This document shows positions 16,859-24,754 of a DNA stretch of 64,000 nucleotides, piece after piece; within the stretch, counting starts at the first letter, position 1; each line of letters starts with the position of its first letter. Location of the stretch: NCBI RefSeq assembly GCF_014647895.1, contig NZ_BMQB01000001.1, forward strand, positions 248,001-312,000, given 5' to 3'. The notes beneath the pieces are model-generated. The model saw only the letters and a list, made by a program, of their open reading frames with translations, did not search any database and was not told the DNA's origin. A program made the translations under genes and the position numbers. The DNA is from Pilimelia anulata. GTDB lineage: Bacteria > Actinomycetota > Actinomycetes > Mycobacteriales > Micromonosporaceae.

Positions 16859-18724
16859 GTGGCCGGGCGGATTCGGGACGAGGACATCGCGCTGGTCCGC
16901 GAGCGGACCTCGATCGTCGACGTCATCTCCGAGCAGGTGACGCTGAAGAACGCCGGGGGCGGCAACCTCAAGGGGCTGTGCCCGTTCCACGACGAGAAGA
17001 CGCCGTCGTTCACCGTCGCACCCGCCCGGAACGTGTACTTCTGTCACGGCTGCGGCCAGGGCGGCGACGCGATCAAGTTCGTGATGGACGTCGAGCACCT
17101 CCCCTTCGCCGAGGCGGTCGAGCGGCTCGCCGGCCGGGCCGGCATCCAGCTCCGGGTGGTCGAGGGCGGCGCCGCGCCGATCCGGCAGGGGCAGGGCCAG
17201 CGGCAGCGGCTGGTCGCCGCGCACGCCGCCGCCGCCGAGTTCTACGCCGAGCGGCTGGCCGCGCCGGGCGCGCGGATCGCGCGCGAGTTCCTGGCCCAGC
17301 GCGGGTTCGGCCGCGACGACGCCGTCACGTACGGCTGCGGGTTCGCCCCGGACGCCTGGGACGCGCTGACCGGCCACCTGCGCGGGCGCGGCTTCACCGC
17401 CCGCGAGCTGGTCGCCGCCGGGCTGGCCAAGGAGGCCCGGTCCGGGTCGCTGATCGACCGGTTCCGGCGCCGGCTGCTGTGGCCGATCCGCGAGCTGAAC
17501 GGCGACATCGTCGGCTTCGGCGCGCGCAAGCTGTTCGAGGACGACAACGGGCCGAAGTACCTGAACACCCCCGAGTCGCCGATCTACAAGAAGTCGACGG
17601 TCCTGTACGGCGTCGAGCACGCCAAGCGGGAGATCGCCAAGCGCGGCCAGGTCGTTGTCGTCGAGGGGTACACCGACGTGATGGCCTGCCACCTGGCCGG
17701 CGTGCCGACGGCGGTGGCCACCTGCGGCACCGCGTTCGGCTCCGAGCACATCAGCGTCCTGCGCCGGCTGCTGATGGACACCGACGGCGTGGCCGGCGAG
17801 ATCATCTACACCTTCGACGGGGACGCGGCCGGGCAGAAGGCGGCGCTGCGGGCGTTCGACTCCGACCAGCGGTTCGTCGGGCGGACGTTCATCGCCGTCG
17901 GCCCGGACGCGATGGACCCGTGCGAGCTGCGGCTGGCCCGCGGCGACCTGGCCGTCCGGGACCTGGTGGCCAGCCGGGAGCCGCTGGTCGACTTCGCGCT
18001 GCGCCGGGTGCTGCACCGGTTCGACCTGGACACCGTCGACGGCCGGGTCGAGGCGATGCGCCGGGCGGCGCCGCTGGTCGCCGCACTCAAGGACCGGGAG
18101 AAGCGCCCCGAGTACGTCCGCAAGCTCGCCGGCGACCTGGGCATGGAGCTGGAGCCGGTCCAGCGGGCGGTGGCCGCGGCGGCGGCGCGGGCGGGCGCGG
18201 CCCCGGTACCGGCGCAGTCCGCCGCCCCCGCGGCCGAGGTCGACGGCCCGGACGCCCTGGTCGAGCGCGAGGCGCTGAAACTCGCCCTCCAGGTCCCGGT
18301 ACTGGCCGGGCCGATGTTCGACGCGGTCGGCCCGGACAACTACCGGCACCCGCTGCTGCGCCCGGTCCGCGAGGCCATCGCCGCCGCCGGCGGCGCGGTC
18401 GGCCCGGCGGCGGCGACCGGCGGCGCGGTCTGGTGCGACGCGGTCCGCGAGCACTGCGCCGACCTCGGCGGCCACGCGCTGATCGCGGAGCTGACCGTCG
18501 AGCCGCTGCGGGTCGACGGCGAGGTGGAGCCGGGATACGTGGCGATCACGCTCGCCCGGGTGCAGTGGGGCGCGGTGTCCCGCCGGATCGCCGACCTGAA
18601 GTCCCGGGTGCAGCGGATCAACCCGGTGAGCAGCAAGGACGAGTACCTGACGCTGGCCGGCGAGCTGTTCTCGCTGGAGCAGCAGGCGCGGGCGCTGCGC
18701 GAGCAGGCCGTCGGGGGGTGGTGA
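16859..18724 (+). CDS. dnaG: DNA primase
   Basis: Synthesises RNA primers at the replication fork. The N-terminal zinc-binding domain is CPFHDEKTPSFTV with YFCHGCGQGGDAIKF (CHC2 type). The RNA polymerase core follows, including YGCGFAPDAWD and LWPIRELNGDIVGFGARKL. The Toprim motifs are VVVVEGYTDVMACHLAG and IYTFDGDAAGQKAAL. The C-terminal part (from about residue 460) is the helicase-interacting region. GTG 16859 is chosen because GGGAGG lies eight bases upstream and it gives the usual N-terminus VAGRIRDEDIALVRERT. At 621 aa it is a normal length. The next gene starts within the dnaG stop codon. Confidence 0.97.
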   Translation: MAGRIRDEDIALVRERTSIVDVISEQVTLKNAGGGNLKGLCPFHDEKTPSFTVAPARNVYFCHGCGQGGDAIKFVMDVEHLPFAEAVERLAGRAGIQLRVVEGGAAPIRQGQGQRQRLVAAHAAAAEFYAERLAAPGARIAREFLAQRGFGRDDAVTYGCGFAPDAWDALTGHLRGRGFTARELVAAGLAKEARSGSLIDRFRRRLLWPIRELNGDIVGFGARKLFEDDNGPKYLNTPESPIYKKSTVLYGVEHAKREIAKRGQVVVVEGYTDVMACHLAGVPTAVATCGTAFGSEHISVLRRLLMDTDGVAGEIIYTFDGDAAGQKAALRAFDSDQRFVGRTFIAVGPDAMDPCELRLARGDLAVRDLVASREPLVDFALRRVLHRFDLDTVDGRVEAMRRAAPLVAALKDREKRPEYVRKLAGDLGMELEPVQRAVAAAAARAGAAPVPAQSAAPAAEVDGPDALVEREALKLALQVPVLAGPMFDAVGPDNYRHPLLRPVREAIAAAGGAVGPAAATGGAVWCDAVREHCADLGGHALIAELTVEPLRVDGEVEPGYVAITLARVQWGAVSRRIADLKSRVQRINPVSSKDEYLTLAGELFSLEQQARALREQAVGGW

Positions 18725-19245
18725 TGGGGCTGTTCCGCAAGCGGCTGCCGGCCGACCGCCGCCCGGCGCTGGACCGCGACGAGCGGGTGCTGGCCTGGTC
18801 GCCGGTCGACCCCGCCGGCACGCTGGTCGTCACCAACCGCGGCCTGCACCTGCCCGGCCGGGCCGACCGGCTCGCCTGGGACGCGATCCTCAGGGCGACG
18901 TGGGACGAGGCCGTGCTGACCGTCGTCCCGGCGGAGCCGGTGGCCGAGCGCGAGGGGTACACGGTGGTCGCCGACGGCGCGCCGCTGGCGTACCGGCTCG
19001 GGGCGCCGGGGGAGGTGCCGCACCGGGTCCGCACCCGGGTGACCGGGTCGGTGGGGTACACGACCCACGAGGCGCTGACGGTCGGCGGCGGGGTGCGGGT
19101 GGCGGGGCGCCGGCGCAGCGGCGCGGACGGGCTGACCTGGACGGTCCGGTACGACCCGGGTACGGCGGGCGATGCCCCGGAGGTGGTCGAGGCGACGGAC
19201 GTCCTGGTCGCGGCCGCCCGCGCCGCCACCGCCCCGCCCGACTAG
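18724..19245 (+). CDS. Hypothetical protein coupled to dnaG (173 aa)
   Basis: The ATG overlaps the dnaG stop by one base (TGATG), so the protein is made from the same message. The sequence is beta-rich with PH-like character: ERVLAWSPVDPAGTLVVTN, then GLHLPGRADRLAWDAILRATWDE and LTVVPAEPVAEREGYTVVADG. I recall similar small proteins next to dnaG in other actinobacteria, but no function has been assigned to my knowledge. There is no signal peptide or membrane segment. The conserved position suggests a replication- or housekeeping-linked role, which is inference. Confidence 0.75.
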   Translation: MGLFRKRLPADRRPALDRDERVLAWSPVDPAGTLVVTNRGLHLPGRADRLAWDAILRATWDEAVLTVVPAEPVAEREGYTVVADGAPLAYRLGAPGEVPHRVRTRVTGSVGYTTHEALTVGGGVRVAGRRRSGADGLTWTVRYDPGTAGDAPEVVEATDVLVAAARAATAPPD

Positions 19246-19372
19246 CGGCCCGCCCCCGGCGGCGCGGCCGCCCGCCGCGCGCGGTCCGGCGTGCGCCGGC
19301 CGGGTCGCCCGGCTCTGTCCGGGCCGGCCCCGGCCCGCGCGGAAATCGGTCGCTGTCGGGGCGGCGGCCGGC

Positions 19373-19378
19373 TAGCGT
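19373..19378 (+). promoter_or_regulatory. -10 element TAGCGT for the ABC operon
   Basis: TAGCGT ends seven bases before GTG 19386, again without a ribosome site, consistent with a leaderless message. Confidence 0.55.
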
Positions 19379-19385
19379 CGCCCGC

Positions 19386-20321
19386 GTGGTGGACGCGCTG
19401 ATTCATGCCCGCGGGCTGGTCAAGCGGTTCGGCGACCGGACCGCCGTCGCCGGCATCGACGTCGACGTCGCCCCCGGCGAGGCGTTCGGCTTCCTCGGCC
19501 CCAACGGCGCCGGCAAGAGCTCCACCATGCGGATGATCGGCGCCACCTCCCCGCCGACCGCCGGCACCCTGCGCGTCCTCGGCCGCGACCCGGTCGCCGA
19601 CGGCCCGGCGATCCGCGCCCGGCTCGGCGTCTGCCCGCAGCAGGACAACCTGGACCAGGAGCTGACCCCGCGGGAGAACCTCACCACGTACGCCCGGTAC
19701 TTCGGCATCCGCCGGGCCGAGGCCCGCCGGCGGGCCGACCGGCTGCTGGACTTCGTGCAGCTCGCCGACCGGGCCGACGAGCGGGTGGAGCCGCTGTCCG
19801 GCGGGATGAAGCGCCGCCTGGTGATCGCCCGGGCGCTGGTCAACGACCCGGCGCTGGTCCTGCTCGACGAGCCCACCACCGGCCTCGACCCGCAGGCCCG
19901 GCACCTGGTCTGGGAGCGGCTGGTCCGGCTCAAGCAGCGCGGCGTGACGCTCGTGCTGACCACGCACTACATGGACGAGGCCGAGCAGCTCTGCGACCGG
20001 CTGGTGGTGCTGGACGCCGGCCGGATCGTCGCCGCCGGCTCGCCGCGCGCGCTGGTCGCCGCGCACGCCACCCGCGAGGTGGTCGAGCTGCACTTCGGCG
20101 CCGCCGGCCGGGGCGAGCTGGCGGCGCTGGCCGCGCGCCTGGCCGGGGTGGGGGAGCGGCGCGAGGTGCTGCCGGACCGGATCCTGCTGTACGCCGCGGA
20201 CGGCGACGCCGCGGTCGCCGCGGTGGCCGGCCGGGGGCTCGCGCCGACCGCGACGCTGGTCCGGCGGGCGTCGCTGGAGGACGTGTTCCTGCACCTCACC
20301 GGCCGGACGCTGGTCGACTGA
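19386..20321 (+). CDS. ABC-2 exporter ATP-binding protein (DrrA/NodI-like, 311 aa)
   Basis: ATPase of a three-gene exporter. Walker A is GFLGPNGAGKSSTMRM, the Q-loop region is LGVCPQQDNLDQELTP, the signature is EPLSGGMKRRLVIARAL, Walker B is LVLLDEPTTGLDPQ and the switch His is in LVLTTHYMDEAEQL. The C-terminal extension (ASLEDVFLHLTGRTLVD) is the regulatory tail typical of DrrA-type exporter ATPases. GTG 19386 follows a TAGCGT -10 element; a second GTG is the next codon. The stop overlaps the first permease start (TGATG). The exported compound (drug, lipid or polysaccharide) cannot be told from sequence. Confidence 0.93.
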   Translation: MVDALIHARGLVKRFGDRTAVAGIDVDVAPGEAFGFLGPNGAGKSSTMRMIGATSPPTAGTLRVLGRDPVADGPAIRARLGVCPQQDNLDQELTPRENLTTYARYFGIRRAEARRRADRLLDFVQLADRADERVEPLSGGMKRRLVIARALVNDPALVLLDEPTTGLDPQARHLVWERLVRLKQRGVTLVLTTHYMDEAEQLCDRLVVLDAGRIVAAGSPRALVAAHATREVVELHFGAAGRGELAALAARLAGVGERREVLPDRILLYAADGDAAVAAVAGRGLAPTATLVRRASLEDVFLHLTGRTLVD

Positions 20322-21076
20322 TGGGCGGCACGGCGGCGGTCGTCGCGTACCACGCGGTGTGCTTCCGCCGGCTGTGGCGGTCCACGGTGACGATGTCGTT
20401 CGTCGTGCCGGTGCTGTTCGTCGTGGGCTTCGGATTCGGGGTCGGCGCGCTGGTCCCGGCGGTCGACGGGGTGCCGTACCGCGCGTACGTCGTGCCCGGC
20501 CTGCTCGCCGCGGCGGCCATGCAGGCGGCGGTGGGCGAGTCGTCCTGGCCGGTGCTGGACGCCTTCCGGTGGAACCGGTCCCACCACGCGCAGGCCGCGA
20601 CGGCGCTCGCGCCGGGGCAGCTCGTCGCCGGCCGGCTGGTCTGGATCGCGCTGCGGATGCTGCTGGGCGCCGGGTTCTTCCTGCTGGTGGCGTACGCCGC
20701 CGGGGTGCCCCGGGCCGGTACCGCGCCGCTGGCGCTGCCCGTCGCCGTCCTGCTCGGGCTGGCCGTCGGCGCGCCGGTGATGGCCGCCGCCGCGGCGGCG
20801 ACCGGGGACGCGCACCTGCACGCGCTGTACCGGCTCGGGGTGCTGCCGATGACGCTGTTCGCCGGCGTGTACTTCCCGGTCGACCGGTTGCCGGCGGCGG
20901 TGCAGTGGCTGGCGTACGCCTCGCCGCTGTGGCACGCCGTGGACCTGTGCCGGGCGGCGCTGCTCGGCGTACCCGCGTCCCGGTCGGCGGCCGGGCAGGT
21001 CGGGTACCTCGCGCTGTGGGCGGCGGCCGGCACGGCGGTGGCCGTCCGGGCGTACCGGCGGCGGCTGGTCGAGTGA
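20321..21076 (+). CDS. ABC-2 type permease, first subunit (251 aa)
   Basis: Integral membrane subunit of the exporter. About six hydrophobic segments are visible, for example TVTMSFVVPVLFVVGFGFGV, LLGAGFFLLVAYAAGV and VAVLLGLAVGAPVMAAAAAA. The cytoplasmic loop with YRAYVVPGLLAAAAMQAAV and the segment LPMTLFAGVYFPVDRLPAA are typical of the NodJ/ABC-2 family. It starts inside the ATPase stop codon and ends 13 bases before a second, homologous permease. The pair probably forms a heterodimer. Confidence 0.9.
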   Translation: MGGTAAVVAYHAVCFRRLWRSTVTMSFVVPVLFVVGFGFGVGALVPAVDGVPYRAYVVPGLLAAAAMQAAVGESSWPVLDAFRWNRSHHAQAATALAPGQLVAGRLVWIALRMLLGAGFFLLVAYAAGVPRAGTAPLALPVAVLLGLAVGAPVMAAAAAATGDAHLHALYRLGVLPMTLFAGVYFPVDRLPAAVQWLAYASPLWHAVDLCRAALLGVPASRSAAGQVGYLALWAAAGTAVAVRAYRRRLVE

Positions 21077-21089
21077 GGACGGTGCGCCC

Positions 21090-21878
21090 GTGCTGACGCT
21101 GCGCCCGACCGCCGGCCGGGTGGCCGCGGTGCTGTCCCGGAACCTGGTGCTGGTCCGGCGGAACCGGGCGCTGATGCTGCTGTCCGGTGTGCTGGAGCCG
21201 GTGTTCTACCTGCTGTCGATCGGCGTCGGGGTGGGCTCCCTGGTGGGCGACCTGCCGCTGGCCGACGGCCGCCGCGTGCCGTACGCGGCGTACGTCGCGC
21301 CGGCCATGCTCGCCGCCGCGGCGATGAACGGGGCGATCACCGAGACGCTGTACGTCTTCTTCGGCCGGCTGCGCTACGCCCGGCTGTACGAGGCGATTCT
21401 CGCCACCCCGGTCCGGCCGGTGGAGATCGCGCTCGGCGAGCTGGGCTGGGCGCTGGTGCGCGGGACGGTGTACAGCGCCCTGTTCCTCGCCCTGATGGTC
21501 GGCCTGGACCTGGCGAGCTGGCCGCGGGCGCTGGCGGCGCTGCCGGTGACGCTGCTGGTCGGCGTGGTGTTCGGGGCGGCCGGGATGCTGGTGGCGACGC
21601 TGCTGCGGAGCTGGCAGGACTTCGACCTGACGATCACCGCGCAGTACGTCCTGCTGCTGTTCTCGGCCACCTTCATCCCGCCGGAGCGGCTGCCGGGCGC
21701 GGCCCGCTGGCTGGTCGAGCTGAGCCCGCTGGCCCACGCGGTCGCGCTGCTGCGCGGCCTGCTCGTCGGCGGGGCCGGCGCGGGCCGGCTGGCGCTGTCG
21801 GCCGCCCTGCTGGCGGCCCTGGCCGCCGCCTGCTTCGCCGTGGCCGCCCGGCGGCTGGCCCGCCGCCTCCACCGCTGA
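21090..21878 (+). CDS. ABC-2 type permease, second subunit (262 aa)
   Basis: A second NodJ-like permease, related to the preceding one. It shows LSGVLEPVFYLLSIGVGVG, YAAYVAPAMLAAAAMNGAI, the loop FFGRLRYARLYEAILATPVR and LFSATFIPPERLPGAARW, with about six membrane spans and an Arg-rich C-terminus. GTG 21090 is preceded by a weak GAGGA. It is the last gene of the exporter operon; the next gene begins 123 bases later behind its own promoter-like region. Two different permeases with one ATPase suggest a heterodimeric channel. Substrate unknown. Confidence 0.9.
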   Translation: MLTLRPTAGRVAAVLSRNLVLVRRNRALMLLSGVLEPVFYLLSIGVGVGSLVGDLPLADGRRVPYAAYVAPAMLAAAAMNGAITETLYVFFGRLRYARLYEAILATPVRPVEIALGELGWALVRGTVYSALFLALMVGLDLASWPRALAALPVTLLVGVVFGAAGMLVATLLRSWQDFDLTITAQYVLLLFSATFIPPERLPGAARWLVELSPLAHAVALLRGLLVGGAGAGRLALSAALLAALAAACFAVAARRLARRLHR

Positions 21879-21949
21879 CCCGGCGGCGCGGAACCTCCCG
21901 CGGGCGTATCAGCGGGCGGGCCGGGGTCTCCTCCCAGTACCGGCACGTA

Positions 21950-21971
21950 ATGCCTGAAACGGGCATACGCT
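21950..21971 (+). promoter_or_regulatory. Promoter with inverted repeat before the sigma-factor gene
   Basis: ATGCC (21950-21954) and GGCAT (21962-21966) form an inverted repeat that abuts TACGCT (21966-21971), a -10 candidate 30 bases before ATG 22002. It could be the promoter of the sigma-S8-CHAT operon, possibly autoregulated. No canonical ECF AAC motif was seen upstream. Confidence 0.4.
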
Positions 21972-22001
21972 GACAATGAGCCGGCGCGCAAGGGAGGAAC
22001 C

Positions 22002-22709
22002 ATGGCCCCGACCACCTCGCCGCGGCCCGCCGCGCCACCCGGCCCCACCGGCGCCGACCCCGCCGCTCCCGGCCCCGGCCCCGCCGCTCCCGGTTCCGCG
22101 GCCGCGGCCGGCCGCCCGCCGGGTCCCGCCACCGGTACGGCGCCCGCCTGGGAGCTGGCCGCCCGAGACTTCGCCGACTGGCGGGCCGGGGACGCCGCCG
22201 CGCTGCGCCGGCTCGTCGAGGCCATGACCCCCGTCCTGTGGCACACCGCCCGCTCGTACGGCCTCGGCCGCGATGCCGCCGAGGACGTCGTCCAGGCCAC
22301 CTGGCTGGCGCTGGTCCGCGGCGCCGACAGCTTGCGCGACCCGCGCGCGGTCTGGCGCTGGGTGACCGTCACCGCCCGCCGCGAGGCGTGGCGGACCGCC
22401 CGGCAGGACCGGCGCGAGCGGGCCACCGACGACAGCGCCGCCCTGGACGCCGCCGCGCCCGCGGCCGGCGGCCCGGAGCAGGTCGTCCTCGCCGACGCCG
22501 GGGCGTCGGCGCTGTGGCGGCAGGTCGCCCGGCTCACCGACCGGTGCCGGCGGCTGCTGCGGGTGATCGCGTTCGACGACCGCCCCGACTACGCCAGCAT
22601 CTCCGCCGAGCTGGGCATGCCCGTCGGCAGCATCGGACCCACCCGCGGCCGCTGCCTGGACCGGCTGCGCGCCCTGCTGGCCGACGATCCGGAGTGGAGC
22701 CCGTCATGA
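22002..22709 (+). CDS. ECF-type RNA polymerase sigma factor (235 aa)
   Basis: After a Pro/Ala-rich N-terminal extension of about 45 residues comes region 2 (DFADWRAGDAAALRRLVEAM to EDVVQATWLALVRG, with WVTVTARREAWR). Region 4 follows (LTDRCRRLLRVIAFDDRPDY, ISAELGMPVGSIGPTRGRCL), the SigE/ECF helix-turn-helix pattern. GGGAGGA lies three bases before ATG 22002. It overlaps the next gene by four bases (ATGA). It heads a four-gene operon with a small CpR-like protein, an S8 protease and a CHAT protein, and probably controls that operon or a linked response. No classical membrane anti-sigma factor is adjacent. Confidence 0.88.
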   Translation: MAPTTSPRPAAPPGPTGADPAAPGPGPAAPGSAAAAGRPPGPATGTAPAWELAARDFADWRAGDAAALRRLVEAMTPVLWHTARSYGLGRDAAEDVVQATWLALVRGADSLRDPRAVWRWVTVTARREAWRTARQDRRERATDDSAALDAAAPAAGGPEQVVLADAGASALWRQVARLTDRCRRLLRVIAFDDRPDYASISAELGMPVGSIGPTRGRCLDRLRALLADDPEWSPS

Positions 22710-23173
22710 GCGACGACGCCGCCCTGCTGGGCGACCTGCGCCGGATGTGGACCGACGCCGACCCGGCGCCGGCCGACCTGGCCGAGCGGGTCCTGTTCAC
22801 CCTCGCGCTGGAGGACGTGGAGGCCGAGCTGGCGCAGCTCCGCCAGCAGTCGGCGCTGGCCGGCACCCGGGCCGCCGCGACCGAGACCGCCGCGTCGATC
22901 ACCTTCCACGCCTCGCAGGTGACCGTCCTGCTCGGCGTCCGCGACGCGGGCGCGGCCGCCGACGGCACGCCGCTGCGCCGGCTCGACGGCTGGCTCGCCC
23001 CGGCCGCGCCGCTGGCGGTCGAGGTGCGGGCCGGCAGCGCCGTACTGCACACCACGGCCGACGCGGACGGGCGGTTCGCGTTCGACGCCGTACCGGCCGG
23101 CCTCGTCCAGCTCCGGCTCGCGCCGGGCGGCCCGCTGACGCGCGCCGTCGTCACACCCGCGGTACAGCTCTAG
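22706..23173 (+). CDS. Small CpR-like protein of the sigma-S8-CHAT operon (155 aa)
   Basis: The protein has a helical N-terminal half (LLGDLRRMWTDADPAPADL, ERVLFTLALEDVEAELAQL) and a C-terminal beta-sandwich resembling carboxypeptidase regulatory-like domains (LDGWLAPAAPLAVEVRAG, TTADADGRFAFDAVPAGLVQ). It starts in the stop of the sigma gene and ends nine bases before the protease gene. There is no signal peptide. I recall proteins of this layout between ECF sigma factors and S8 proteases in other actinobacteria, but no tested function. The helical half could bind the sigma factor (a soluble anti-sigma role) or link it to the protease; this is inference from position. Confidence 0.75.
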   Translation: MSDDAALLGDLRRMWTDADPAPADLAERVLFTLALEDVEAELAQLRQQSALAGTRAAATETAASITFHASQVTVLLGVRDAGAAADGTPLRRLDGWLAPAAPLAVEVRAGSAVLHTTADADGRFAFDAVPAGLVQLRLAPGGPLTRAVVTPAVQL

Positions 23174-23182
23174 GGGGCAGCC

Positions 23183-24751
23183 ATGACCGACCCGATCGAC
23201 CCGCACCCGGCCGCCCGGACCCGTGCCCCCGGCGACGTCGACCCGCCGCTGCCGCCGCCGGCCGTGCTGGCCCAGTACGGCGCCCGCGCCCTCGACGGCG
23301 CCACCGCCGCGCTGCTCGACGGGCAGCGGGTCCGGCCGACCGCGTACCGGGCGGACTGGCTGCTCGCCCGCGCCGACCGGCTCCAACGGGTCCTGCCGTC
23401 GCTGACCGCCGCCGCCAAGGACCTCGGCCTGGTCATCCGGGAGGAGCCGCGGACCGCCGGCGGGACCTCGCTCGGCGTCCGGCTGAAGATCCACCCGGCG
23501 CCCGGCCGGGCCGCGGTGGTCGACGCCTGGGAGGTGCTCCAGCGCGCCCGGGCCGCCAGCGGCACGCCGCTGCCCGGCGTCGGGCTGGACCACCTCATGT
23601 TCTCCACCAGCTCGTTCTTCGGCGCGCCGTACTACTCGGCGGCCCCCTACTACTCGGCCGCGCCGTACTACTCCGCCGCGCCGTTCGACGGCGGGGCCAT
23701 CGCCCAGTACGCCCAGCCCGGCTACGGCGGCACCCAGCCCGTCGCGGTGGTGCTGCCGCCGCCGGCCCGGACGAAGGTGCCGATCCGGCCGGTCGTCGCC
23801 ACCCTGGACACCGGCTGCGGCGCGCACACCTGGCTGCGCGACGGCGTGCTCACCGACCTCGACCTGACCGACCCGGAGACGGACGGGGCGGCCCGGATCG
23901 GGTACGCCGAGCCCGACCCCGAGCGCACCGGCGACCTGATCGGCCCGCTGGACGGCAACCGGGACCCGCTCGCCGGGCACGGCACGTTCATCGCCGGGCT
24001 GATCCGCCAGGTCTGCGCCGACGCGGACATCCTCGCCGTCCGGGTGATCCACTCCGACGGCGTGATCCCGGAGTCGTCGCTGATCACCGCGCTGGAGCAG
24101 CTCGCCGAGCTGGCCCGGCGGCACGCCGCCGGCGAGCCCGGCGGCCACCGGATCGACGTGGTGTCGCTGTCGCTCGGGTACTACCACGAGTCCGCCGACG
24201 ACACCGCCACCGACAGCGCCCTGCTGGCGATCATCGACCGGTTCGGCCGGCTCGGCATCCCGGTGGTCTGCGCGGCCGGCAACGACGCCACCGTCCGGCC
24301 GCTGTACCCGGCGGCGTTCGGCAAGGGGGCCCTCGGCCCGGACCGGCCCGCGGCCGTACCGGTGGTCAGCGTCGGCGCGCTCAACCCGGACGACAGCGTC
24401 GCCCTGTTCAGCAACAGCGGCGACTGGGTGCTCCGCTGGGAGCCCGGCGCCGCGCTGGTCAGCACCATGCCCGGCTTCACCAACGGCCGGAACCCCACGG
24501 CGACCACGAAGGACCCCACCGGCCGCGAGCGCCGCTCGCTGGACCTGGACAACTTCACCGGCGCCGCCGACGCCGTCGGCGGGTTCGCGGTCGGCAGCGG
24601 CACCTCGTACGCGACCCCGGTCTTCGCCGCCCGGATCGCCCGCGAGCTGCTCGCCCAGTCCCGCCGCCCCACCGGCATCCCGCTGGACGCCACCGGCGAG
24701 CAGGCCGTCGAACGGGGCTGGCGGGCGCTGGCCGCGCTGCTCAAGGTCTGA
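23183..24751 (+). CDS. Subtilisin-like (S8) serine protease without signal peptide (522 aa)
   Basis: Catalytic triad: Asp209 in VATLDTGCG, His266 in AGHGTFIAGLI and Ser475 in GSGTSYATP; the oxyanion Asn367 is in VVCAAGNDA. The first 140 residues form a separate N-terminal region that may be a pro-domain or partner-binding domain. It is joined by a linker with three YYSAAP repeats (residues 150-167) and a Gln/Tyr/Gly-rich segment. No signal peptide or membrane segment is seen, so the protease is predicted to act inside the cell. It lies between the CpR-like protein and a CHAT protein with short gaps, which suggests one of these activates it. Substrates are unknown. Confidence 0.9.
   Translation: MTDPIDPHPAARTRAPGDVDPPLPPPAVLAQYGARALDGATAALLDGQRVRPTAYRADWLLARADRLQRVLPSLTAAAKDLGLVIREEPRTAGGTSLGVRLKIHPAPGRAAVVDAWEVLQRARAASGTPLPGVGLDHLMFSTSSFFGAPYYSAAPYYSAAPYYSAAPFDGGAIAQYAQPGYGGTQPVAVVLPPPARTKVPIRPVVATLDTGCGAHTWLRDGVLTDLDLTDPETDGAARIGYAEPDPERTGDLIGPLDGNRDPLAGHGTFIAGLIRQVCADADILAVRVIHSDGVIPESSLITALEQLAELARRHAAGEPGGHRIDVVSLSLGYYHESADDTATDSALLAIIDRFGRLGIPVVCAAGNDATVRPLYPAAFGKGALGPDRPAAVPVVSVGALNPDDSVALFSNSGDWVLRWEPGAALVSTMPGFTNGRNPTATTKDPTGRERRSLDLDNFTGAADAVGGFAVGSGTSYATPVFAARIARELLAQSRRPTGIPLDATGEQAVERGWRALAALLKV
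23630..23683 (+). repeat. Three 18-base repeats encoding YYSAAP
   Basis: Three in-frame copies of YYSAAP (residues 150-167 of the S8 protease) lie between its N-terminal region and catalytic domain. Third bases differ between copies, so selection on the peptide is as likely as recent slippage. Confidence 0.85.
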
Positions 24752-24754
24752 GCC

